Positions 23,643-31,110 of a stretch of 64,000 bases of DNA are shown one piece after another. The stretch lies in contig RAYF01000001.1 in assembly GCA_003611745.1 (NCBI GenBank), positions 1 through 64,000 on the forward strand, in the 5' to 3' direction. How positions within the stretch are numbered: the first letter of the stretch is position 1; each line of letters opens with the position of its first letter. Origin of the DNA: a bacterium D16-36 (GTDB lineage: Bacteria > Bacillota > Clostridia > Lachnospirales > Lachnospiraceae). A program made the translations under genes and the position numbers. The notes under the pieces are model-generated. The model was not told where the DNA came from. It worked only from the letters and a program-made list of their open reading frames with translations, and ran no database searches.

Positions 23643-24404
23643 ATGGATACAATGGAACAGCGCAGAAATGCGATAGTGGGATTTATTAATGAAAAAGGAA
23701 ATATAACATTTGCCCAGCTGGAAAAAAGGTTTCCGGATGTTTCGCAGATGACGTTACGTACTGATTTGAAATCGCTGGATGAGGCAAAGAAGATTGTGCG
23801 CATCCACGGGGGGGCGAAATCTGTTGAACTGGTTTTGGGGACAGATGATTATATCGGGCGGCGTTCTGTCAGGAACGTGGAAGAGAAGGAGACGATTGCA
23901 GAGAAAGCGGTTTCTTTGATTAAACCCAATACTACGGTTTATCTGGACTCAGGGAGTACGACAACTGCACTGGCAAAAATCTGGCCGGATCAGCCTAATT
24001 TTATCTTTACCAGCAGTATGACCTGTGTTATGGAGCTGTCAAAACTGCAGCGCCCAACTGTATTTGTGCTGGGTGGGGAACTGAATAAGTACAGTATGAG
24101 TGCCTGCGGTGTCTGGGCGATTGATGCGGTAAAGGCGGTTAATTTTGATATGGCGGTTCTTGGGGTTACGAATTATTCATCGGACACCGGGTTTTCCTGC
24201 GAGGTTTTGATGGAATCTTATTTAAAAAGAGCTGTGCTGCAGCAGTCTGCTGAGAATATCATATTGATGGATTCGTCTAAGATGGACAAAAAGAGCACAT
24301 TCCATATCTGCCAGATAGAGGAGGTTAATACAGTAGTATCAGACCAGAATGTATCTGAGCAGTTTAGGGGGCAGTGCGAAAAAGCGGGGGTGTATTTATT
24401 GTAG
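23643..24404 (+). CDS. DeoR-family transcriptional repressor
   Basis: 253 residues. The N-terminal winged helix reads RRNAIVGFINEKGNITFAQLEKRFPDVSQMTLRTDLKSLDEAKKIVRIHGGAKSV (about 6-60), the classic DeoR layout; the C-terminal sugar-phosphate sensor shows VYLDSGSTTTALAK, FTSSMTCVMEL and VFVLGGELN. Such repressors usually release DNA on binding a phosphosugar. ATG 23643 follows the dehydrogenase stop by two bases, so the genes are coupled. It most likely represses its own operon through the repeats at 22304-22359. Confidence 0.92.
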   Translation: MDTMEQRRNAIVGFINEKGNITFAQLEKRFPDVSQMTLRTDLKSLDEAKKIVRIHGGAKSVELVLGTDDYIGRRSVRNVEEKETIAEKAVSLIKPNTTVYLDSGSTTTALAKIWPDQPNFIFTSSMTCVMELSKLQRPTVFVLGGELNKYSMSACGVWAIDAVKAVNFDMAVLGVTNYSSDTGFSCEVLMESYLKRAVLQQSAENIILMDSSKMDKKSTFHICQIEEVNTVVSDQNVSEQFRGQCEKAGVYLL

Positions 24405-24432
24405 CAGCTGTCTGCGGATTGTTTCGCGATAG

Positions 24433-24473
24433 TTCCTGCGGGACGGTAAAAGTTTTTTACCGTTCCGTAGGAA
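24433..24473 (+). terminator. Long hairpin between deoR and the PTS gene
   Basis: TTCCTGCGGGACGGTAAAA pairs with TTTTACCGTTCCGTAGGAA around a four-base loop with only a few mismatches. No T-tract follows, so it could be an attenuator, a processing site or an mRNA-end stabiliser rather than a simple terminator. Confidence 0.6.
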
Positions 24474-24503
24474 AAACAGATATAATGAAAGGAGAAGGAT
24501 TTT

Positions 24504-26393
24504 ATGAAAAATGGGGTACAAAGATTTGGTAAATTTTTATCTTCCATGGTTATGCCGAATATCGGGGCGTTTATTGCATGGGGCTTAATAACCGCATTAT
24601 TTATTGCAGACGGCTGGTGGCCAAACGAGGGGCTCGCTTCGATACAGCCGTATATGCTGACTTACCTGCTTCCGGTATTGATTGCCTCTACTGGCGGTGC
24701 ATTAGTCGGGGGCGACAGGGGGCGCGTGATGGGTGCCATCGCAGTTATCGGATGTATTGCTGGTGTAGGCGGAACGGAAGGGGAGCCGATGCTGATGGGT
24801 GCTATGGTGATTGGGCCGTTTGCAGGCTGGGCTATTAAAATGTTTGATAAGTTTATGGAGGACCGTATGCCGACCGGCTTTGAAATGTTGATAAATAACT
24901 TTTCAGTCGGTATTGCGGGTATGATTATTGCCATCATTGGGTATTTTATCATCGGGCCGGTTATGACAGGAATCCTCGCTGTGTTGTCGTCAGGCGTGGA
25001 AGTCCTGATAGAGCATAGCCTGCTGCCGCTGGTTTCCGTATTTGTAGAGCCGGCAAAGGTACTGTTCTTAAATAATGCGCTGAACCACGGCATATTTACG
25101 CCGATTGGTTCTGCGCAGGCGGAGATGGCAGGGCAGTCGATTATGTATATGCTGGAGGCAAATCCGGGTCCCGGGCTTGGAGTTCTGCTGGCATACTGTG
25201 TCTTTGCAAAAGACAAGACGACGAAGCAGTCAGCACCGGGTGCAGTGGTTATCCATTTCCTCGGTGGGATTCATGAGATTTATTTCCCATATGTGCTGAT
25301 GAATCCGCTTGTTATTATTGCGCCGATTGTGGGGAATTTCTGTTCCATCGCATTTTTCTCTCTGACGGGATGTGGGCTTAAGGCACCGTCTTCACCGGGG
25401 TCTATTATCGCCTTTCTGTCAATGACGCCGAAGGATAAGATGTTATTTACCATTATAGGCGTGCTGCTTGCAACCGTGGTATCGTTCATAATTGCGTCAC
25501 CGATTATTAAGCTTACGGATGGCAAGAAGGGAAGCCTCTCAGACGCGCAGGATCAGATGAGCCAGATGAAAGCAGAGGCAAAGGGGCAGGCGGCTGTACA
25601 GGGCAGCTCTGTTGCGGATGCTTCCGGTATTAAGAAAATTATCTTCGCATGTGATGCTGGGATGGGCTCTTCTGCAATGGGGGCAACAAAATTCCGTAAC
25701 CGCTTAAAGGATGTCAGGCCGGAGATTATTGTTAAAAACACTTCTGTAGATAATATTCCTGCGGACTGTGATGTGGCAGTGGTGCAGGCTACGCTGGCTG
25801 ACCGCGCGAGAAAATCAGCTCCGCAGGCGGTATTGATTACTATTGGGAATTTTCTGGCTGACCCATCGCTGGATGCCTTGTATGAGCAGTTAGCGGCAAA
25901 AGATACGAAACAGGAACAAGGCAGGGAGGAGCCGGCTGCGGCGAAGGAAGTGGCTGCGGGCAATTCTTCCACGAAAAGGGTGATTGATGAAAACGGCGTG
26001 AAGTTAAACCAGCAGCCGGTGTCAAAAGAAGAGGCAATCCGTGCAGCAGGGGAATTGCTTGTCAAGCAGGGCTGTGTAGGGGAAGCTTATGTGGATGCAA
26101 TGATTGAACGTGAAAAGCTGGTTAGTACATACATGGGAATGGGCCTGGCGATTCCGCATGGCACATCAGAAGCGAAGGGTTCTGTAAAGAAGACAGGAAT
26201 TGTACTGGTGCAATATCCGGAAGGCATTGATTTTGGTGAGGAAAAAGCGCAGTTAGTGTTTGGCATTGCAGGAATCGGCGATGAACATCTGGATTTGCTG
26301 GCAAAGATTTGTGAGGCATTGGAAGATGAGGACGTTCTGGAGAAGATGAAGACAACAGATGATGTTGCATGGATTTTGGAGCAGTTACAGTAG
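24504..26393 (+). CDS. mtlA: PTS permease, mannitol-type EIICBA
   Basis: Imports and phosphorylates its sugar using PEP-derived phosphate. At 629 residues it fuses all three parts. EIIC spans about 1-345 with MVMPNIGAFIAWGLITALF, GGDRGRVMGAIAVIG, LNHGIFTPIGSAQA and the mannitol-family motif GGIHEIYFPYVLM. EIIB follows with CDAGMGSSAMGA (phosphocysteine near 382). A Glu/Ala/Lys linker leads to EIIA with GLAIPHGT (phosphohistidine near 551). Similarity is to mannitol permeases, but the neighbouring genes are not a standard mtlAFD set, so another hexitol or a ketose is possible. Ribosome site AAAGGAGAAGG. Confidence 0.88.
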   Translation: MKNGVQRFGKFLSSMVMPNIGAFIAWGLITALFIADGWWPNEGLASIQPYMLTYLLPVLIASTGGALVGGDRGRVMGAIAVIGCIAGVGGTEGEPMLMGAMVIGPFAGWAIKMFDKFMEDRMPTGFEMLINNFSVGIAGMIIAIIGYFIIGPVMTGILAVLSSGVEVLIEHSLLPLVSVFVEPAKVLFLNNALNHGIFTPIGSAQAEMAGQSIMYMLEANPGPGLGVLLAYCVFAKDKTTKQSAPGAVVIHFLGGIHEIYFPYVLMNPLVIIAPIVGNFCSIAFFSLTGCGLKAPSSPGSIIAFLSMTPKDKMLFTIIGVLLATVVSFIIASPIIKLTDGKKGSLSDAQDQMSQMKAEAKGQAAVQGSSVADASGIKKIIFACDAGMGSSAMGATKFRNRLKDVRPEIIVKNTSVDNIPADCDVAVVQATLADRARKSAPQAVLITIGNFLADPSLDALYEQLAAKDTKQEQGREEPAAAKEVAAGNSSTKRVIDENGVKLNQQPVSKEEAIRAAGELLVKQGCVGEAYVDAMIEREKLVSTYMGMGLAIPHGTSEAKGSVKKTGIVLVQYPEGIDFGEEKAQLVFGIAGIGDEHLDLLAKICEALEDEDVLEKMKTTDDVAWILEQLQ

Positions 26394-26444
26394 ACGCATA
26401 AAATACATGCGTTTACTATAAATTAGAAAAAAGGGGGCTGTCGT

Positions 26445-27368
26445 ATGATTTATACAGTGACATTTAATCCGTCTCTTGACTATATTGTAACGGTTGAACA
26501 TCTGAAATTAGGGGCGGTGAACCGTACAAACAATGAGATTATGAATCCGGGCGGAAAAGGGATAAATGTGTCTTTAGTCCTTCGCAATCTTGGCTATGAT
26601 AGTACGGCGCTGGGTTTTCAGGCTGGTTTTACTGGCCGGGAGATTGCAAGGCTTGTGGAGGAAAGGAAAATCCATTCAGAGTTTATTGAGGTGGAGAGCG
26701 GGCTTTCCCGCATCAATGTAAAAATAAAGTCGGAGGAGGAGTCAGAGATTAATGGCATGGGGCCGGGAATTGGCGATGCCGATATCAAGAAATTATACCA
26801 GCAGTTAGACGGGCTGCAGGATGGGGATATTCTGGTGTTAGCGGGTTCTATTCCATCGGTTATGCCGGAGACGATGTACCGCGACATTATGGAGTATCTG
26901 TCAGCAAAAAATCTGCGGATTGTTGTGGATGCTACGAAGGATCTTTTGAGGAATGTGCTGAAATTCCATCCATTCCTGATTAAGCCAAATAACCATGAGC
27001 TGGGGGAAATCTATGGTGTTGAGTTAAGGACCAGGGAAGAAGTTATTCCGTATGCGCGTAAACTGCAGGAAGAGGGGGCAAGGAATGTCCTGATTTCCAT
27101 GGCAGGAGAAGGCGCTGTCCTGCTGGCGGAAAATGGGGATGTTTACCAGTCTGAGGCGCCGAAGGGGGAAGTGAAGAATTCTGTTGGGGCTGGAGATTCC
27201 ATGGTTGCCGGTTTTATTGCCGGATATCTGGCAGCGGAGAGTTATGAGCAGGCATTTTATATGGGTGTGTGTACCGGTTCGGCGTCTGCTTTCTCAGAGG
27301 GTATGGCACAGGAGGATAAGATACGCAGCCTGCTTGGGCAGCTTGGAAAGGGGGATATATGGCCATGA
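26445..27368 (+). CDS. fruK: 1-phosphofructokinase-type kinase
   Basis: A 307-residue PfkB-family kinase of the FruK/LacC branch, which phosphorylates fructose 1-phosphate or tagatose 6-phosphate to a bisphosphate. Motifs: MIYTVTFNPSLDYIV at the start, NPGGKGINVSLVLRNLG (substrate binding), and the ATP/active-site signature SVGAGDSMVAGFIAGY with the catalytic aspartate. It ends overlapping the enzyme I gene through a shared region including ATGA. Between a PTS permease and enzyme I it most likely handles the phosphosugar made here; fructose 1-phosphate versus tagatose 6-phosphate cannot be told from sequence. Confidence 0.88.
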   Translation: MIYTVTFNPSLDYIVTVEHLKLGAVNRTNNEIMNPGGKGINVSLVLRNLGYDSTALGFQAGFTGREIARLVEERKIHSEFIEVESGLSRINVKIKSEEESEINGMGPGIGDADIKKLYQQLDGLQDGDILVLAGSIPSVMPETMYRDIMEYLSAKNLRIVVDATKDLLRNVLKFHPFLIKPNNHELGEIYGVELRTREEVIPYARKLQEEGARNVLISMAGEGAVLLAENGDVYQSEAPKGEVKNSVGAGDSMVAGFIAGYLAAESYEQAFYMGVCTGSASAFSEGMAQEDKIRSLLGQLGKGDIWP

Positions 27369-28984
27369 AGATAGAAGGGAAATCTGTATTTGGCGGCATT
27401 GCGATGGGACGCCTTTCGATTTATAAAAAGAATGACAGTGTCGTCAGAAGGATGAAGGTTGCTGATACGGCTGCAGAGATTGAGCGCTATGAGGAGGCAT
27501 CCCGCAAGGCGAAAGCGCAGTTAGCGGCTTTGTATGATAAAGCATTGAAAGAGGTCGGGGAGACCAGCGCGGCGATTTTTGAGGTTCACCAGATGATGCT
27601 TGATGATGATGATTATCAGGAATCCATTACCAATATGATTCAGACGCAGGAAGTGAATGCTGAATACGCTGTAGCGGTAACAGGCGATAATTTCTCGCAG
27701 ATGTTTGCGGCTATGGATGATGATTATATGAAAGAGAGGGCGGCTGATGTAAAAGATATTAGCAACCGTGTGATTTCTGTTTTGCAGGGGGCTTCGGATG
27801 CCGGATTCAGCAGCAGCGAGCCGGTAATTCTGGTGGCGGAGGATCTTGCGCCGTCAGAGACTGTCCAGTTGGATAAATCCCTGCTGCTGTCTTTTGTAAC
27901 CCGTTACGGCTCTACCAATTCGCATACGGCGATTCTGGCAAGGACAATGAACATACCGGCACTGATAGGCGTGGACTACAGTGAGGATATAGATGGCCAT
28001 TATGGTATAGTAGACGGGTTTGAGGGTGCTTTATATGTAGATCCGGACGAGGAGACAATGGAAAAGTACCGTAAAAAGCAGGAAGAAGAGCAGGAAAAAG
28101 CCCGCCTGCTGCAGGAGTTAAAGGGAATGCCGAATGTCACGAAAGATGGCAGGGAGATAAAGCTGTACGCTAATATCGGCGGGGTCGGCGATGTGCCGTC
28201 TGTCCTGCAGAATGATGCTGCCGGGATTGGGTTATTCCGTTCGGAGTTCCTGTATCTGGAATCTGATACATTCCCTACAGAGGAAGACCAGTTTAATGCA
28301 TACCGCTCCGTAGCACAGACGATGGCAGGCAAAAAGGTGATTATCCGTACATTGGATATCGGTGCAGATAAGCAGGTGGATTATTTTAATCTGGCACAGG
28401 AGGAGAATCCTGCGATGGGCTACCGTGCAATCCGTATCTGTCTGGAGCAGCCGGATATCTTTAAGACACAGCTTCGGGCGCTTTACAGGGCAAGTTATTT
28501 TGGCAATATTGCGATTATGTTCCCGATGATTATTTCTGTAGATGAGGTAAAAAGGATTAAAGAGATAGTAGAAGAAGTTAAGAAGGAACTGGACGGGCAG
28601 GGGCTTGCGTACGGCGACGTGGAGCTTGGCGTTATGATTGAGACGCCTGCAGCTGTGTGGATGACGGAAGAGCTTGCGAAGGAAGTGGATTTCTTTTCTA
28701 TCGGCACAAACGACCTTACACAGTACACTCTGGCGATAGACCGCCAGAACCCGCGTCTGGATGCTTTTTATGACGCGCATCACCCGGCAGTGCTCCGTGC
28801 GATTCAGATGACTGTAGAGAACGGGCATAAGGGAGGGGCATGGGTAGGAATCTGCGGGGAATTAGGCGCAGATACGGAATTGACAGAAACATTTCTGCGT
28901 ATGGGGGTGGATGAATTATCTGTCAGCCCATCTAGGATTTTGGCTGTCAGGGCAGCTATCCGTGCGTGTGATCTGAGCAAGTAA
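27359..28984 (+). CDS. ptsI: PTS enzyme I (PEP-protein phosphotransferase)
   Basis: Passes phosphate from PEP to HPr as the first PTS step. The 541-residue protein has the N-terminal HPr-binding domain, the phosphohistidine motif GSTNSHTAILARTMNIPA (His near 189), and the PEP-binding barrel with NIGGVGDV, GIGLFRSEFLYL, IIRTLDIGADKQ, FSIGTNDLTQYTLAIDR and the C-terminal catalytic cysteine in GICGELG. It overlaps the kinase gene by ten bases; ATG 27359 has AAAGGGGG upstream and ATG 27365 is an alternative. HPr is not encoded in the window. Linking enzyme I to one sugar operon rather than to ptsH is less usual. Confidence 0.95.
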   Translation: MAMKIEGKSVFGGIAMGRLSIYKKNDSVVRRMKVADTAAEIERYEEASRKAKAQLAALYDKALKEVGETSAAIFEVHQMMLDDDDYQESITNMIQTQEVNAEYAVAVTGDNFSQMFAAMDDDYMKERAADVKDISNRVISVLQGASDAGFSSSEPVILVAEDLAPSETVQLDKSLLLSFVTRYGSTNSHTAILARTMNIPALIGVDYSEDIDGHYGIVDGFEGALYVDPDEETMEKYRKKQEEEQEKARLLQELKGMPNVTKDGREIKLYANIGGVGDVPSVLQNDAAGIGLFRSEFLYLESDTFPTEEDQFNAYRSVAQTMAGKKVIIRTLDIGADKQVDYFNLAQEENPAMGYRAIRICLEQPDIFKTQLRALYRASYFGNIAIMFPMIISVDEVKRIKEIVEEVKKELDGQGLAYGDVELGVMIETPAAVWMTEELAKEVDFFSIGTNDLTQYTLAIDRQNPRLDAFYDAHHPAVLRAIQMTVENGHKGGAWVGICGELGADTELTETFLRMGVDELSVSPSRILAVRAAIRACDLSK

Positions 28985-29003
28985 CAATCAAGGAATTAAT
29001 TTG

Positions 29004-29058
29004 CGTTATACTATTTCCCAGAGGAAATGGAAGATTTTCATTTCCTCTGGGATAGTGT
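29004..29058 (+). promoter_or_regulatory. Long leader hairpin before fbp
   Basis: ATACTATTTCCCAGAGGAAA (from about 29011) pairs with TTTCCTCTGGGATAGTGT around a short loop. It lies between ptsI and fbp and covers an in-frame ATG at 29027. It could terminate the sugar operon or modulate fbp translation. Confidence 0.6.
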
Positions 29059-29089
29059 TATTTCTAAAAGCTTGAAGGGAGGGGTCTGG

Positions 29090-31018
29090 TTGGATGAAAA
29101 GTATCTAAAGCTTCTTGCAAAAGAATATCCTACGATAGGCAGTGTGGCGAGCGAGATGGTCAATCTCTCGGCAATCCGCAGCCTGCCGAAAGGGACGGAG
29201 TATTTTTTCAGTGATCTGCATGGGGAATATGAGGCATTTTTACATATGTTAAAGAGTGCATCGGGGATTATTAAGAAGAAGATTGATCTAGTTTTGGGAA
29301 AGACGGTCGCAAATGCAGAGCGGGAAAATTTAGCGAATTTAATTTATTATCCAGATAAAGAGATAAAGCTTTTGTCGGGGAAAAATTTAATTACAGATGA
29401 ATGGAAGCGCCTTACGATTTATAGGCTGATTCTTGTCTGCGAGGCGGTATCGGCAAAATATACCCGTTCCAGGGTCAGGAAATGCGTGCCGAAGGATCTG
29501 GTCTATATTCTGGATGAACTTCTCAATGTTACAGATGATGTGAATAAGGATTTTTATTATGATGAAATAATTAATACCATTATAGATACAGAGATTGCAG
29601 AGAATTTTATTATATCGCTTTGCAGGCTGATCCAGTCCCTTGCGGTCGATAAGCTTCATATTATCGGCGATATCTATGACAGGGGGCCGAGGGCTGACAT
29701 TATTATGGATGAACTGATGTCGGTGCATGATGTTGATATTCAGTGGGGGAACCATGATATTTCATGGATCGGGGCTGCGTCAGGCAATTATGCGCTGATT
29801 GCTAATGTCATCCGGATTGCGATGCGGTACAATAACTTTGATATTCTGGAGGATGGTTATGGACTAAACCTCCGGGCACTCGCGGTATTTGCCGGGGAGG
29901 CCTACAAAGATGATGCATGTGCCCTGTACTATCCAAATACGCTGGATGACAATATCTACGATCCGGTGGATACTGGGCTTGTCGCCAAAATGCACAAAGC
30001 GATTACGGTAATCCAGTTGAAGCTGGAGGGGCAGCTTATGGAAAAGCACCCGGAATGGGAGATGCAGCACAGGAGCCTGTTTGGAAAGGTAAATTTTTCG
30101 GATTTTACGCTGGAGATGGATGGGAAAGTGTATTCTTTAAAAGACCATTACTTTCCTACGGTGGACAAAGAGCATCCGCTGGCCCTGTCGGACGGGGAGA
30201 ATGAACTGATGTCAGTGTTAGCCAATTCATTCCTGCACAGTGAGAAGCTTCAGGAGCATATTAAATTTCTGCTGGTGAAAGGCTCGATGTACCATGTCTG
30301 CAATGGCAACCTGCTTTTCCATGGATGTATACCGATGGATGGGAATGGGGAGCTGCAGAGTGTGAATATAGGGGGCAGCAGTTACAGCGGCAAGAAGCTC
30401 CTTGACAAGCTGGACAGCATTGTCAACAGGGCATATTTTCTATATGAAAATACGGCAGAAAAAGAATATGCCTGTGATTTTATGTGGTATCTGTGGTGCG
30501 GGCCGAAATCCCCTCTGTATGGCAAGGATAAGATGGCATTTTTTGAAAGATACTGCATAGATGATAAAGAACTGCACAAAGAGAGATATAATGATTATTA
30601 TGTTTTTTCAGAGAGTGTGGATGTATGCAGCCGTATACTGGGAATGTTTGGGCTTGACGAGAAGAAGGGGCATATCATTAACGGGCATGTGCCTGTGAAA
30701 ATTAAGAACGGTGAAAGCCCGGTAAAGGCGGAGGGCAGGCTGTTTGTGATTGACGGCGGGATTTCCAAGGCGTACCAGAAGGCTACGGGAATTGCAGGAT
30801 ATACATTGATATATGATTCGCACAGCTTAAGCCTCGCAGAACACAAACCATTTATATTTGGCGAGAGCGAGCATACACCGAAGATACGGCTTGTGGAAAA
30901 GTTGGAGAGCAGGGCGAATATCTCGGATACGGATAAGGGGCAGGAGCTATTAGAAAAAATAAATGATCTCAGGGAGCTTTTAAAAGCATACAAATCAGGC
31001 AGGATAAAGGAGCAGTAA
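29090..31018 (+). CDS. fbp: Fructose-1,6-bisphosphatase class III
   Basis: Removes the 1-phosphate of fructose 1,6-bisphosphate in gluconeogenesis. The Firmicute class III enzyme is a calcineurin-like metallophosphatase; the metal-site motifs are FSDLHGEYEAFLHML, IIGDIYDRGPRADI, QWGNHDISWIGA and later HGCIP and INGHVPVK. TTG 29090 is five bases from AAGGGAGGGG and gives 642 residues starting like known family members (LDEKYLKLLAKEYPTIG); ATG 29027 would add 21 residues from inside the leader hairpin. It opposes the FruK-type kinase, so both directions of the fructose-phosphate node are coded side by side. Confidence 0.93.
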   Translation: MDEKYLKLLAKEYPTIGSVASEMVNLSAIRSLPKGTEYFFSDLHGEYEAFLHMLKSASGIIKKKIDLVLGKTVANAERENLANLIYYPDKEIKLLSGKNLITDEWKRLTIYRLILVCEAVSAKYTRSRVRKCVPKDLVYILDELLNVTDDVNKDFYYDEIINTIIDTEIAENFIISLCRLIQSLAVDKLHIIGDIYDRGPRADIIMDELMSVHDVDIQWGNHDISWIGAASGNYALIANVIRIAMRYNNFDILEDGYGLNLRALAVFAGEAYKDDACALYYPNTLDDNIYDPVDTGLVAKMHKAITVIQLKLEGQLMEKHPEWEMQHRSLFGKVNFSDFTLEMDGKVYSLKDHYFPTVDKEHPLALSDGENELMSVLANSFLHSEKLQEHIKFLLVKGSMYHVCNGNLLFHGCIPMDGNGELQSVNIGGSSYSGKKLLDKLDSIVNRAYFLYENTAEKEYACDFMWYLWCGPKSPLYGKDKMAFFERYCIDDKELHKERYNDYYVFSESVDVCSRILGMFGLDEKKGHIINGHVPVKIKNGESPVKAEGRLFVIDGGISKAYQKATGIAGYTLIYDSHSLSLAEHKPFIFGESEHTPKIRLVEKLESRANISDTDKGQELLEKINDLRELLKAYKSGRIKEQ

Positions 31019-31037
31019 TGCTCCTCTGTCCTGCCTG
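30996..31037 (+). terminator. Hairpin over the fbp stop codon
   Basis: CAGGCAGGATAAAGGAGCA pairs with TGCTCCTCTGTCCTGCCTG around GTAA. The stem is long but no T-tract follows, so it may stabilise the mRNA end. Confidence 0.6.
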
Positions 31038-31110
31038 AAAATGCTGCAGCCGCAAAAGGCGGGGTCTAGTGGTACACGCAGCCTGTGCCTTTGTGTCTTC
31101 TATGGAAGTT

